Part shown: one piece after another, positions 16,037 to 23,967 of the stretch | Layout of the letters: each line of letters starts with the position of its first letter | Position numbering within the stretch: position 1 is the first letter of the stretch | Assembly (NCBI RefSeq): GCF_020859565.1 | Contig: NZ_JAJHUO010000026.1 | Span: 90,079-154,078, forward strand | Source of the DNA: Saccharothrix luteola | GTDB taxonomy: Bacteria; Actinomycetota; Actinomycetes; Mycobacteriales; Pseudonocardiaceae | Length of the DNA stretch: 64,000 bases | Direction of reading: 5' to 3' | Program-made: the position numbers and the translations under genes | The notes under the pieces: generated by a model | Databases searched by the model: none | Seen by the model: the letters and a program-made list of their open reading frames with translations, nothing else | What the model was told of the DNA's origin: nothing

Positions 16037-16969
16037 ATGACGAAACTCGGAACCAGCGACCTCGACGTGTCGCGCCTGTGCCTGGGTGGCAACGTGTTCG
16101 GCTGGACCGCCGACGAGGACGCCTCGTTCGCCGTCCTGGACGCCTTCGCGCACGCCGGCGGCACCTTCGTGGACACCGCCGACTCGTACTCGGCGTGGGC
16201 CGAGGGCCACGTCGGCGGCGAGTCGGAGAGGATCATCGGCCGGTGGCTGCGCGACCGGGGCAACCGGGACTCGATCGTGGTCGCGACCAAGGTCGGCATG
16301 CTCCGGGGCCTGGACGACCTCAAGGCCGCCACGATCGAGCGTGCGGCGGAGGACTCGCTGCGCCGCCTCGGCGTGGAGCACATCGACCTGTACTACGCGC
16401 ACAAGGACGACCTCGACACGCCGCAGGAGGAGACGCTGGCGGCGTTCGACCGGCTGGTCCGCGCCGGCAAGGTCCGGCACGTCGCCGCGTCCAACTACAG
16501 CGCCGAGCGGCTCACGTCGGCGCTGGCCGTGTCCGAGCGCGAGGGCTTCGCCAGGTTCGTCGCGCTCCAGCAGCCCTACAACCTCGTGGACCGCTCCTAC
16601 GAGGGCGAGCTGTCCCGCGCGGTGGCCGACCACGGGCTCGCGTCCGCGCCGTACTGGGGCCTCGCGAAGGGCTTCCTGACCGGCAAGTACCGGCCGGGCG
16701 TCACGGTGGAGAGCGCGCGGGCCGCCGCCGCGTCGAAGTACCTGGACGACCGCGGCCTGCGCATCCTCGCGACGCTGGACGAGGTGGCGGCCGGTCACGG
16801 CACCACCCAGGCGGCGGTCGCCCTGGCGTGGCTGGCGGAGCAGCCGACGGTCGCCGCGCCCATCGCGTCGGCGCGCACCACCGACCAGCTCGCCGCCCTG
16901 CTCCCGGCCCTGGATCTGCGGCTGAAGGCGGACGAGGTGGCGGCCCTGACCACGGCCAGCGCCGTTTAA
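16037..16969 (+). CDS. Aldo/keto reductase
   Basis: An NADPH-dependent (beta/alpha)8 oxidoreductase (310 aa). The catalytic tetrad is visible: Asp and Tyr in DTADSYSAW, Lys in VATKVGM and His in LYYAHKDD. The N-terminus TKLGTSDLDVSRLCLGGNVFG and the C-terminal VAAPIASARTTDQLAALL fit the AKR11/12-like bacterial group. TAGCTT (16025-16030) is exactly 6 nt before the ATG, a good leaderless promoter. The gene stands alone and its substrate is unknown. Confidence 0.92.
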   Translation: MTKLGTSDLDVSRLCLGGNVFGWTADEDASFAVLDAFAHAGGTFVDTADSYSAWAEGHVGGESERIIGRWLRDRGNRDSIVVATKVGMLRGLDDLKAATIERAAEDSLRRLGVEHIDLYYAHKDDLDTPQEETLAAFDRLVRAGKVRHVAASNYSAERLTSALAVSEREGFARFVALQQPYNLVDRSYEGELSRAVADHGLASAPYWGLAKGFLTGKYRPGVTVESARAAAASKYLDDRGLRILATLDEVAAGHGTTQAAVALAWLAEQPTVAAPIASARTTDQLAALLPALDLRLKADEVAALTTASAV

Positions 16970-16980
16970 CTCTCCAGTAG

Positions 16981-16995
16981 CTTACTGGCGGTAAG
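16981..16995. promoter_or_regulatory. TetR-type palindromic operator before SDR gene
   Basis: CTTACTGGCGGTAAG is a palindrome with 5-bp arms CTTAC and GTAAG around TGGCG. It sits 47 bp before the GTG of the SDR gene. It resembles, with one base less between half sites, the TTAC-N6-GTAA operators at 49531 and 62312. Confidence 0.5.
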
Positions 16996-17004
16996 TTGCG
17001 TTAC

Positions 17005-17042
17005 GGTGACCTCCCTGGCTGGAGCGGGCTGAGGAGGTCACC
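17005..17042 (+). promoter_or_regulatory. Perfect hairpin sequestering the SDR ribosome binding site
   Basis: GGTGACCTCC (17005-17014) pairs perfectly with GGAGGTCACC (17033-17042) across an 18-nt loop. The right arm contains the GGAGGT ribosome binding site and ends at the base before the GTG at 17043. An RNA with this fold would hide the start site. Confidence 0.6.
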
Positions 17043-17906
17043 GTGGACGTTGCGGGCAAGGTTGTCCTGATCACTGGCGCGGCGAGGGGCATCGGCGCGG
17101 AGGTGGCGCGGCGGTTGGCCGCGAAGGGCGCGAAGCTCGCCCTGGTCGGGCTGGAGGGCGACCGGCTGCGGCAGGTGGCCGAGCAGTGCGGCGGCAAGGC
17201 GTGGGAGGCCGACGTCACCGACTGGGAGGCGCTCGAGACCGCGGTGAACGGCGTGGTCGACCACTACGGCGGCATCGACGTGGTCGTCGCCAACGCGGGC
17301 ATCGCCGCCACCGGTTTCATCCGATCGATGGACCCCGCGGCGTTCGAACGGGTCATCGAGGTCAACCTGCTCGGGGTGTGGCGCACGGTCCGGACCTGCC
17401 TGCCGCACCTCATCGCGAGCCGCGGCTACTGCCTCGTCGTGTCGTCGTTGGCGGCGATCGTGCACATCCCGGGCAACGGGGCCTACTCCGCCGCGAAGGC
17501 GGGCTGCGAGGCGTTCGCGGACAGCCTGCGCGCGGAGGTGCGGCACCTCGGCGTGGACGTCGGCGTGGCGTACTTCTCGTGGATCTCCACGGACATGGTC
17601 GACAGCGCCGACGAGCACCCCGTCTTCGGCCCGCTGCGCAGCGGGATGCCGGGGCTCGCGGGCAAGAAGTACCCGGTGTCCGACGTCGGCAGGGCGGTGG
17701 TCCGGGCGATCACCCGCCGGTCGAAGGCCGTCCACGTGCCGGGTTGGGTCGGCGGCCTGAAGCTCTTCCGCGCGTTCACCCCGAAGGTGGTCGACCGGCA
17801 GGCGTCGAAGTCGGTGCCCGCCGCCGACCGCGAGATGGCGGCGAACGACCTGTCCGGCCTGGTCGGGCCGGGCGGCACGGCCGCCGCCGCGTCCAAGAAG
17901 GGCTAG
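17043..17906 (+). CDS. Short-chain dehydrogenase/reductase
   Basis: A Rossmann-fold oxidoreductase (287 aa). The cofactor motif TGAARGIG is at residues ~11-18, NAGIA follows at about 86, and the catalytic Ser and YxxxK are in VVSSLAAI and GAYSAAKAG. A C-terminal extension (KLFRAFTPKVVDRQASKSVP and onwards) is common in the mycobacterial-type SDRs near lipid metabolism genes. GTG 17043 follows GAGGAGGTCACC. The TetR-like operator and the hairpin in its leader suggest tight control. The substrate is unknown. It ends on a CTAG shared with the YciI gene. Confidence 0.9.
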   Translation: MDVAGKVVLITGAARGIGAEVARRLAAKGAKLALVGLEGDRLRQVAEQCGGKAWEADVTDWEALETAVNGVVDHYGGIDVVVANAGIAATGFIRSMDPAAFERVIEVNLLGVWRTVRTCLPHLIASRGYCLVVSSLAAIVHIPGNGAYSAAKAGCEAFADSLRAEVRHLGVDVGVAYFSWISTDMVDSADEHPVFGPLRSGMPGLAGKKYPVSDVGRAVVRAITRRSKAVHVPGWVGGLKLFRAFTPKVVDRQASKSVPAADREMAANDLSGLVGPGGTAAAASKKG

Positions 17907-18181
17907 AGCCAGACGCCGGTCAACGCCTGCCACTCGTGCACGCGCGTCTCCTTGACGACGCCGGCGGGCGTGTACGGGTCGGCGGCGAGGACCTCGCGCA
18001 GCTCGGCCTCGTCGGCGACGTCGTAGACCAGCAGGGCGCCGGACTGGTCGGCGTAGGGGCCGGAGACGAGCAGCACACCCCGTTCGACCAGCGTCCCCAA
18101 GTACTCGCGGTGCGCGGGCCGGACCGCCAGCCGCTCGTCCTGGTTGTCGCCGAACACCAACTCGACCGCGAACCGTGCCAT
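17903..18181 (-). CDS. YciI family protein
   Basis: A small dimeric ferredoxin-like fold protein (92 aa). RPAHREYLGTLVERGVLLVSG, then GALLVYDVADEAELREVLAADPY and ETRVHEW, match YciI, whose conserved His and Asp form a putative active site. The exact reaction is unknown. The ATG at 18181 has AGGTGGG upstream, and longer in-frame extensions lack support. Its TAG overlaps the SDR stop in CTAG. It is divergent from the sigma factor gene, with about 66 bp between them. Confidence 0.88.
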   Translation of the reverse strand: MARFAVELVFGDNQDERLAVRPAHREYLGTLVERGVLLVSGPYADQSGALLVYDVADEAELREVLAADPYTPAGVVKETRVHEWQALTGVWL

Positions 18182-18247
18182 CGAATGCCCACCTCCGTTG
18201 TGCAGCGCCGCACCGAAGCTACCCCCTGAGGAGGTAACGTCTTTTCC

Positions 18248-18826
18248 GTGGTCGGTCCCGATCGGAACAGCGGCGGCATCGCGCGTGTGCAGGACACGCT
18301 GACGAACCTGCGGATCCAGGACGGCGCGGCACCGGCCCCGACCGGCCCGCTGACGCTGGAGGACTTGTACCGCCAGCACCGGATGCGGCTGGTCCGGCTG
18401 GCGCTGCTGCTGGTCGACGAGCCCGCCACGGCGGAGGACGTCGTCCAGGAGGCGTTCACCGGCCTGTACCGGAACTGGAAGAACCTGCGTGACGCGCAGG
18501 CGGCTGTCGGCTACCTGCGGACCGCGGTCGTCAACGGCTCGCGCAGCGTGCTCCGACGGCGGAAGACGGCCCGCGACTACACCCCGCCGCACGTGGCGAA
18601 CGCGCGTTCGGCGGAGAGCCTCGCCATGCTCACGGCCGAGCACCAGGCGGTCGTGCGGGCGCTGTCCCAGCTGCCGCCGAGGCAGCGCGAGGTGCTCGTG
18701 CTGCGCTACTACGGCGACCTCTCGGAGGCCGAGATCGCCGAGGCCACCGGCATCAGCAAGGGCACGGTGAAGAGCACCGCCAGCCGCGCGCTCGACGCCC
18801 TGCAGAAGATCATGGCCGGCAACTAG
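18248..18826 (+). CDS. ECF-type RNA polymerase sigma factor (SigE family)
   Basis: A group 4 sigma factor (192 aa). Region 2 is LYRQHRMRLVRLALLLVDEP through AEDVVQEAFTGLYRNW, and region 4 is LPPRQREVLVLRYYGDLSEA plus EIAEATGISKGTVKS. GTG 18248 is supported by TAACGT (18235-18240), 7 nt upstream, as a leaderless promoter. The first ~35 residues are a non-conserved extension. No anti-sigma gene is adjacent, which is unusual and suggests control at transcription or by a distant partner. Confidence 0.92.
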   Translation: MVGPDRNSGGIARVQDTLTNLRIQDGAAPAPTGPLTLEDLYRQHRMRLVRLALLLVDEPATAEDVVQEAFTGLYRNWKNLRDAQAAVGYLRTAVVNGSRSVLRRRKTARDYTPPHVANARSAESLAMLTAEHQAVVRALSQLPPRQREVLVLRYYGDLSEAEIAEATGISKGTVKSTASRALDALQKIMAGN

Positions 18827-19010
18827 CCGATGTCCTGCAGTTCGTCGTCGGAGCCGGCGCTCGATGGCGAGTTCGACCTGGTAGCAGGGCGGCGCGTTTG
18901 ACGTGGCAGGTGGCCGGGCCGCGGATCCGTTCGAGCCAGTTCGAAGCAGCGCTTCCGCCCCTGAGCACCGGCTTGCAGAACACTGCCGCCCGCCCGACCC
19001 GCCGTGACCT

Positions 19011-19104
19011 CGCTTCGCAGGGGTCCCCGCCCAGGGGATCCCTGTTCTTGATCCTGCCACTACGAACCGACAGAACCACCCCGCAGACCGCCGCCTGTGG
19101 ATAA
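19011..19104 (+). repeat. Composite repeat, copy 2 (complete)
   Basis: The core 19011-19072 has CGCTTCGCAGGGGTCCCC, GGGGATCCC (forming a hairpin), TGTTCTTGATCCTGCC and ACCGACA. After a 23-bp spacer comes TGTGGATAA (19096-19104), the reverse complement of the DnaA box TTATCCACA. The gap 18827-19217 holds nothing else I can call except the DasR-like site; its left part (18827-19000) shows no convincing coding. Confidence 0.8.
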
Positions 19105-19173
19105 CTCGCGATAGGCACGCGAGCGGCACCCGAGGCACGTGCGCGGCCACACCGGACTCGCCCAATCGGACAC

Positions 19174-19187
19174 TTGGTATAGACCAA
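19174..19187. promoter_or_regulatory. DasR-like operator (dre site)
   Basis: TTGGTATAGACCAA matches the actinomycete DasR consensus (core TGGTCTAGACCA) with one mismatch in the core. It lies 31 bp before the GTG of the ROK kinase, the first gene of the nagK-nagA pair. DasR (GntR family) represses GlcNAc and chitin catabolism in Streptomyces and is released by glucosamine-6-phosphate. The regulator gene is not in the window. Confidence 0.75.
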
Positions 19188-19217
19188 TGGTGGTCCGATG
19201 CCGCAGTATCGGTCCTC

Positions 19218-20123
19218 GTGGCGCGCACAAGGCACGTGATAGCCGTCGACGTCGGCGGTACCGGGACGAAAGCGGCCCTGGTCGCCGGCGAGCCCGGCGG
19301 GGTGGTGGCGGTGAGGCAGCAGCGGCGCGGGACCCGGCCCGGCGGTGACGCCGTGGTCGAGGACGTGGCCGCCCTGGTCGCCGGGCTGCGCGCCGCCTCC
19401 GAACACCCGGTCGAGGCGGTCGGCCTGGTCGTGCCCGGCATCGTGGACGAGGTGACCGGCACCGGCGTCTACTCGGCCAACCTCGGCTGGGCCGACTACC
19501 CGTTCCGCGACCGGATCGCGGCGGCGACCGGCCTGCCCACCGCGTTCGGCCACGACGTGCGGGCCGGTGGCCTGGCCGAACTGCGCCAGGGCAACGCCCG
19601 CGACCTGACCGACGCGGTGATCATGCCGATCGGCACCGGCATCGCCGCCGCCCTCGTCCTGGACGGCCGGGTCTCCTCCGCGCCGGGCGAGGTCGGGCAC
19701 GTGGACGTCGGCCACGGCGACCCGTGCGGTTGCGGCCAGACGGGTTGTGTCGAGGCACGGGCGAGCAGCGCCGCGATCGCCCGCCGCTACACCGAACGCA
19801 CGAACCGCCAGGTCAACGGCGCGGCGGACGTAGCCAGGCTGCTCACGGAGGGTGACGACGACGCGGCGGCGGTGTGGCGCGAGGCCGTCGACGCGCTCGC
19901 GAAGGGCATCCTGCTGGTAGCCGCGCTGCTGGGGCCGCGAGCCGTGGTGCTCGGCGGCGGACTGGCGCTGGCGGGTCCGAAGTTGACGGATCCGCTGGGC
20001 GGACGACTGGACGAGCTGATCACGTTCCAGCGACGCCCGGAACTGCGGCTGGCCGCGTTGGGCGACGAGGCCGGGTGCCTCGGGGCCGCGCTGCTGGCCA
20101 TCGACATGCTGGAGGAGAGATGA
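19218..20123 (+). CDS. nagK: ROK family sugar kinase, probable N-acetylglucosamine kinase
   Basis: A cytosolic ATP-dependent sugar kinase (301 aa). The phosphate loop DVGGTGTK is at residues 11-18, the sugar-binding region GEVGH at 157-161, and the ROK zinc motif CGCGQTGC at 170-177. GTG 19218 overlaps no upstream gene. The downstream nagA overlaps its stop (ATGA), and a DasR-like site lies upstream. This makes phosphorylation of GlcNAc to GlcNAc-6-P the most likely job. Glucose kinase activity cannot be excluded from the family alone. Confidence 0.85.
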   Translation: MARTRHVIAVDVGGTGTKAALVAGEPGGVVAVRQQRRGTRPGGDAVVEDVAALVAGLRAASEHPVEAVGLVVPGIVDEVTGTGVYSANLGWADYPFRDRIAAATGLPTAFGHDVRAGGLAELRQGNARDLTDAVIMPIGTGIAAALVLDGRVSSAPGEVGHVDVGHGDPCGCGQTGCVEARASSAAIARRYTERTNRQVNGAADVARLLTEGDDDAAAVWREAVDALAKGILLVAALLGPRAVVLGGGLALAGPKLTDPLGGRLDELITFQRRPELRLAALGDEAGCLGAALLAIDMLEER

Positions 20124-21277
20124 GCACGTGGGGTGGACCCGTGGACGTGACCCTGACCGGTGGTCGGGTCGTCACGCCCGACGGGGTGCTCGAACAGGGG
20201 TGGGTGGCGGTGCGGGACGGCCTGATCGCGGCCGTCGGCGAGGGGGCGCCACCGGAGGGCCCGACGACGGACGTGGACGGCGGCTGGCTCGTGCCGGGCT
20301 TCGTCGACATCCACTGCCACGGCGGCGGCGGTGAGGCGTTCACCAGCGCCGACCCGGCCCGGGTGATCAAGGCGGCGAACGCGCACCGCAGGCACGGCAC
20401 CACCACGCTGCTGGCGAGCCTGGTGTCCAGGCCGATCCCGGAGCTGGCCCACCAGGTCGAGGCGCTGACCGAGCTGGTGCGGGACAACGTGGTCGCGGGC
20501 ATCCACCTGGAGGGCCCGTTCCTGTCCGCCGCACGGTGCGGCGCGCACGACCCGGCGATCCTCCGCCCGCCGGACCGCGCCTCGATCGACAGGCTGCTCG
20601 ACGCGGGCGGCGGCGCGGTCCGCATGATCACCGTCGCGCCCGAGCTGGAGCACGGCGTGGACGCGGTGCGCCACCTCGTCGCCAACGACGTCCTGGCCGC
20701 GATCGGCCACACCGACGCCACCGAGGCGCAGATCCGGCCGGCCGTCGAGGCGGGCGCGACGGTGGCCACCCACCTGTTCAACGGGATGCGCCCGCTGCAC
20801 CACCGCGAGCCCGGCCCGATCGGCGCGCTGCTGGACGACGAGCGCGTCACCGTCGAGCTGATCTGCGACCTGGTGCACCTGCACCCGACCGCCGTCCGCC
20901 TCGCCGCACGGCACGCGGGCGTGCACCGGACCGTCCTGGTGACCGACGCGATCGCGGCGGCGGGTGTCGGCGACGGCGTCTACGACGTGGGCGGCCTGGA
21001 GGTGCGGGTGGTGGACGGCGTGCCGACGCTGGCCGGTGGCGCGTCCCTCGCGGGCAGCACGCTGACCATGGACGCGGCGTTCCGCAACGCGGTGCAGTCG
21101 TGCGGCCTGACCATCGAGGAGGCCGTGCACGCCACCTCGACCCGGCCGGCCCGGCTGCTCGGGTTGCAGGGCCGCACGGGTGAGCTGCGCGCCGGTCTCG
21201 CGGCCGACGTCGTGGTGCTGGACGCGGAGCTGAAGCCGCGCGAGGTGATGAGCCGGGGCGCGTGGGTGAAAGACTGA
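20120..21277 (+). CDS. nagA: N-acetylglucosamine-6-phosphate deacetylase
   Basis: An amidohydrolase (385 aa) that removes acetate from GlcNAc-6-P to give glucosamine-6-P. Metal-site and family motifs are DIHCHGGGGEAF (His65, His67), HLEGPF, AIGHTDA, THLFNGMRPLHHREPG and VLVTDAI. The length is typical. ATG 20120 overlaps the ROK stop as ATGA, so translation is coupled. A longer in-frame reading into the ROK gene has no family match. This is the second step after NagK. Confidence 0.95.
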   Translation: MSTWGGPVDVTLTGGRVVTPDGVLEQGWVAVRDGLIAAVGEGAPPEGPTTDVDGGWLVPGFVDIHCHGGGGEAFTSADPARVIKAANAHRRHGTTTLLASLVSRPIPELAHQVEALTELVRDNVVAGIHLEGPFLSAARCGAHDPAILRPPDRASIDRLLDAGGGAVRMITVAPELEHGVDAVRHLVANDVLAAIGHTDATEAQIRPAVEAGATVATHLFNGMRPLHHREPGPIGALLDDERVTVELICDLVHLHPTAVRLAARHAGVHRTVLVTDAIAAAGVGDGVYDVGGLEVRVVDGVPTLAGGASLAGSTLTMDAAFRNAVQSCGLTIEEAVHATSTRPARLLGLQGRTGELRAGLAADVVVLDAELKPREVMSRGAWVKD

Positions 21278-21281
21278 GCCG

Positions 21282-21467
21282 GTGCCCGAAGACCACGAGA
21301 AGCTGGTGGCCGACGCGTTGCGCGCCCAGGCCACCAGCTCCGGCGCGCATCCCCACGTGCCCGTGCGGCGGGCCCGCCCGGCGTTGGGCGCGGGGTGGGT
21401 GCTGCTGCTGGCGGTGCTGCTCGGGCTGGCCGCGGGCACGGTCGTGGCGGTCATGACGCTCAGGTAG
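21282..21467 (+). CDS. Small single-span membrane protein
   Basis: A protein of 61 aa with a polar N-terminal 37 residues (PEDHEKLVADALRAQAT, then a basic patch VPVRRARPALG) followed by one transmembrane helix (WVLLLAVLLGLAAGTVVAVM). It starts with GTG 4 bp after nagA, so it is almost certainly co-transcribed with nagKA. I know of no function. It may be a membrane anchor or a regulatory peptide. Confidence 0.7.
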   Translation: MPEDHEKLVADALRAQATSSGAHPHVPVRRARPALGAGWVLLLAVLLGLAAGTVVAVMTLR

Positions 21468-21486
21468 TGCCTGTACCGTGGTCGCC

Positions 21487-22218
21487 GTGACGGTCGCGCT
21501 CACCTCTTCCACGGTTGCCCTTGGTCCCGATTGGCTCGACCCGCAAATCCTGCTCCAAGGACTCGGGCCGTACATGCTGGTCGGGCTGTGCTTCATCGTC
21601 TTCGCGGAGTGCGGCCTGCTGGTGGGGTTCTTCCTGCCCGGCGACTCGCTGCTGTTCACCGCGGGCCTGTTCGTGGCCTCGGGGCTGCTGGACTACCCGC
21701 TGTGGCTGGTGTGCCTGCTGCTCACGGCGTGCGCGCTCGCGGGCAACGTGGTCGGCTACTGGATCGGGTACCGCGCCGGACCGGCGTTGTTCAACAAGCC
21801 CGAGTCGAAGATCTTCAAGAAGGAGTACGTCGACAAGACGCACGAGTTCTTCGACAAGTACGGCGCGCGCGCGATCGTGATGGCCCGGTTCGTGCCGATC
21901 GTGCGGACGTTCATCACCGCCATGGCGGGCGTCGGCCGGATGGACGCGCGCAAGTACTTCACGTACTCGCTGATCGGCGGCGTCGCCTGGGCCGCGGGCC
22001 TCACGGTGCTCGGCTACTTCCTCGGCCAGATCCAGTTCGTGCGCGACAACCTCGAGATGATCCTGATCCTGATCGTGCTGATCTCGGTCGTCCCGATCAT
22101 CATCGAGATCGTCAAGGCGCGCCGCGAGAAGAAGAGCCTGCTCGCGCAGGAAGCCGCCGACATCACCCAGGTCATCGACCGGGTGGACGAGACCCAGCGC
22201 ATCAAGCCCCTCGACTAG
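21487..22218 (+). CDS. DedA family membrane protein (first of two)
   Basis: A DedA/SNARE-associated family protein (243 aa), a group now linked to undecaprenyl-phosphate or phospholipid flipping. Family motifs are EcGLLVGFFLPGDSLLF near the N-terminus, GYWIGYRAG, FFDKYGARAIVMARFVPIVR and AGVGRMDARKYFTY. A C-terminal polar tail of ~40 residues follows the last helix. GTG 21487 is preferred because TACCGT lies 7 nt before it; GTG 21478 is also in frame. A second DedA gene lies at 23968. Confidence 0.92.
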   Translation: MTVALTSSTVALGPDWLDPQILLQGLGPYMLVGLCFIVFAECGLLVGFFLPGDSLLFTAGLFVASGLLDYPLWLVCLLLTACALAGNVVGYWIGYRAGPALFNKPESKIFKKEYVDKTHEFFDKYGARAIVMARFVPIVRTFITAMAGVGRMDARKYFTYSLIGGVAWAAGLTVLGYFLGQIQFVRDNLEMILILIVLISVVPIIIEIVKARREKKSLLAQEAADITQVIDRVDETQRIKPLD

Positions 22219-22263
22219 AACCCCTGCGGGGTCGCGTCGGTCGTTCGCGCCATCCCGTGCGGT

Positions 22264-22336
22264 CGCGGGGGGGGGGGGGGGGCCCCCCCCCGGGGGGGGC
22301 GCGGGGGGGGGGGCGGGGGGGGGGGGGGGGGGGGCC
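22264..22336. repeat. G/C-only homopolymer patch
   Basis: This stretch holds only G and C: runs of G16, C9, G8, G11 and G20 separated by single C or CGC. It lies between the convergent DedA and glycolate-oxidase-like genes. Similar ~35-bp sequences flank it on both sides (GCGTCGGTCGTTCG on the left, GCGTCGGTCGTCCG on the right). It may be a real slippage-prone tract or a sequencing/assembly artefact. Confidence 0.85.
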
Positions 22337-22341
22337 GCCGC

Positions 22342-22414
22342 GTCGGTCGTCCGGTGCCCATCCTGCGGCGATCACGCTTTTCGATCGTCGCGGGATCGGC
22401 GGCGGACGACCGAC
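22342..22414. terminator. Long-loop inverted repeat after the G/C patch
   Basis: GTCGGTCGTCCG (22342-22353) and CGGACGACCGAC (22403-22414) are perfect 12-bp inverted repeats with a 49-nt loop. The pair ends 40 bp before the stop of the FAD oxidase gene and could terminate it, or reflect rearrangement around the homopolymer patch. Confidence 0.4.
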
Positions 22415-22453
22415 TTCCAGGCGATCGCGCCGCCGTCTGCGGAGCAGCGGCCA

Positions 22454-23827
22454 TCAAACACTGAACATCGAGCCCGGGTTGAAGAGGTTCTCCGGGTCCA
22501 GCGCGCGCTTGATCTCGCGGTGGACCCGCAGGCCGACCGGGCCGATCTCGCGCGCCAGCCACTCGCGCTTGATCTTGCCGACGCCGTGCTCGCCGGTGAT
22601 CGTGCCGCCGAGCGCCAGCCCCAGGGCCAGGATCTCGTCGAACGCCCGCCGCGCCCGCGCGAACTCGTCCGCCGACGCCGCGTCGTAGACGATCGTGGGG
22701 TGCATGTTGCCGTCGCCGGCGTGCCCGACCACGGCGATCCGCAGCGCCACCGACTCGCTGATCCGCTCGCACCCGGCGATCAGGTCGGCGATCCTCGTCC
22801 GCGGCACGCACACGTCGTCGGTCAGCCACGCCCCGTAGATCTCCAGCGCGGGCAGCACGGCGCGCCGCGCGGTCAGCAGGTCGCGCCCCTCGCCGAGGTC
22901 GTCGGTGGCGTAGACGAGCTCGGCGCCCGCCGCGACGCACGCCTGCTCGATCGCCGCCAGCTCGTGCCGCCCCGCCTCGCCGCCCGCGTCGGACTGGCAC
23001 ATCAGCAGCGCCGCGCCGGCGTTCAGGTCGGTCTTCAGGTACTGCTCGACGGCCCGGATGGACGTGCGGTCCATGATCTCCATCAACGACGGCACGATGC
23101 CCTCGGTCACCACGCGGCTCACCGCGGCGCCCGCGTCCGCCGTGCTGCCGAACGTGGCCACCAGCGTGGCGGGCGCCTGCGGCAACGGCCGCAGCGCCAG
23201 GGTCGCCCGGGTGATCACGCCGAGCGTGCCCTCGCTGCCGATGAACAGCTTGGTCAGGTCGTACCCGGCGACGCCCTTGACGGTGCGCCGACCGGTCCGC
23301 AGCAGCTCGCCGTCGGCCAGCACCACGTCGAGCCCCAGCACGGAGTCCGTGGTCACGCCGTACTTCACGCAGCACAGCCCGCCCGCGTTGGTGGACAGGT
23401 TCCCGCCGATGGTGCACCAGTCGTAGCTGGACGGGTCGGGCGGGTAGAACAGCCCGTGCTTCTCCACCGCGCCGCGCAGGTCGAGGTTCACCACGCCCGG
23501 CTCGACCACGGCCAGCCGGTTGTCCGGGTCGACCTCTACGATCGCGTTCATCTTCGTGGTCACGAGCACCACGCAGCCCTCGACGGCGTTCGCCGCGCCG
23601 GACAGCCCGCTGCCCGCCCCGCGCGGCACGATCGGCGTCCGAGCCGCCGCGCAGGCCCGCACGACCGCCTGCACCTGTGCCGCGGACGTCGGCAGCACCA
23701 CCGCCAGCGGCTGCCCGTAGGGAGCCAACGGCATCATGTCGCGCTGGTAGCTCGCGGTCACGTCGACGTCGGTCAGCACCGCGTCGGCGCCGACGGCGGA
23801 GCGGAGTTCGGCGAGCAAGGCCTCCAT
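22454..23827 (-). CDS. FAD-binding 2-hydroxyacid oxidase/dehydrogenase (GlcD-like)
   Basis: A VAO-family flavoprotein (457 aa) resembling glycolate oxidase subunit GlcD or D-lactate dehydrogenase. The FAD-binding part contains VPRGAGSGLSGAANAV, TIGGNLSTNAGGL and KLFIGSEGTLGVIT. The C-terminal cap has GHAGDGNMHPTIVYD and GTITGEHGVGKIKREWL, the substrate and flavin motifs of this group. No GlcE or GlcF partner is adjacent, so it probably works alone or with a general electron acceptor. It is divergent from the second DedA gene. Confidence 0.92.
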   Translation of the reverse strand: MEALLAELRSAVGADAVLTDVDVTASYQRDMMPLAPYGQPLAVVLPTSAAQVQAVVRACAAARTPIVPRGAGSGLSGAANAVEGCVVLVTTKMNAIVEVDPDNRLAVVEPGVVNLDLRGAVEKHGLFYPPDPSSYDWCTIGGNLSTNAGGLCCVKYGVTTDSVLGLDVVLADGELLRTGRRTVKGVAGYDLTKLFIGSEGTLGVITRATLALRPLPQAPATLVATFGSTADAGAAVSRVVTEGIVPSLMEIMDRTSIRAVEQYLKTDLNAGAALLMCQSDAGGEAGRHELAAIEQACVAAGAELVYATDDLGEGRDLLTARRAVLPALEIYGAWLTDDVCVPRTRIADLIAGCERISESVALRIAVVGHAGDGNMHPTIVYDAASADEFARARRAFDEILALGLALGGTITGEHGVGKIKREWLAREIGPVGLRVHREIKRALDPENLFNPGSMFSV

Positions 23828-23967
23828 CCGTCCACGCTAACCCGCGTGACGGTGATCACTCCAGTCCGTGTTCACGCCGGTGCGGACCGCCACGTCCCCG
23901 AGGCTTCGGCAACGCGTTATCCCCATGTCGCCCAGTCGACGCCGAGGTCCCACGTAGGCTGCATGGC

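Noticed and set aside
18827..19000. A coding remnant left of repeat copy 2
   Set aside because: Short open frames exist on both strands, but none shows a motif or family match that I could defend.
19635..20120. Ribosomal or CRISPR-like repeats in the window
   Set aside because: No series of regularly spaced identical 24-40 bp repeats with unique spacers was found anywhere. The only tandem units (36227-36344) are two or three copies without spacers.
22215..23417. Minus-strand open frame running from the homopolymer patch into the oxidase gene
   Set aside because: It is out of frame with the GlcD-like motifs and its end is poly-Pro/Gly translated from the G/C runs.
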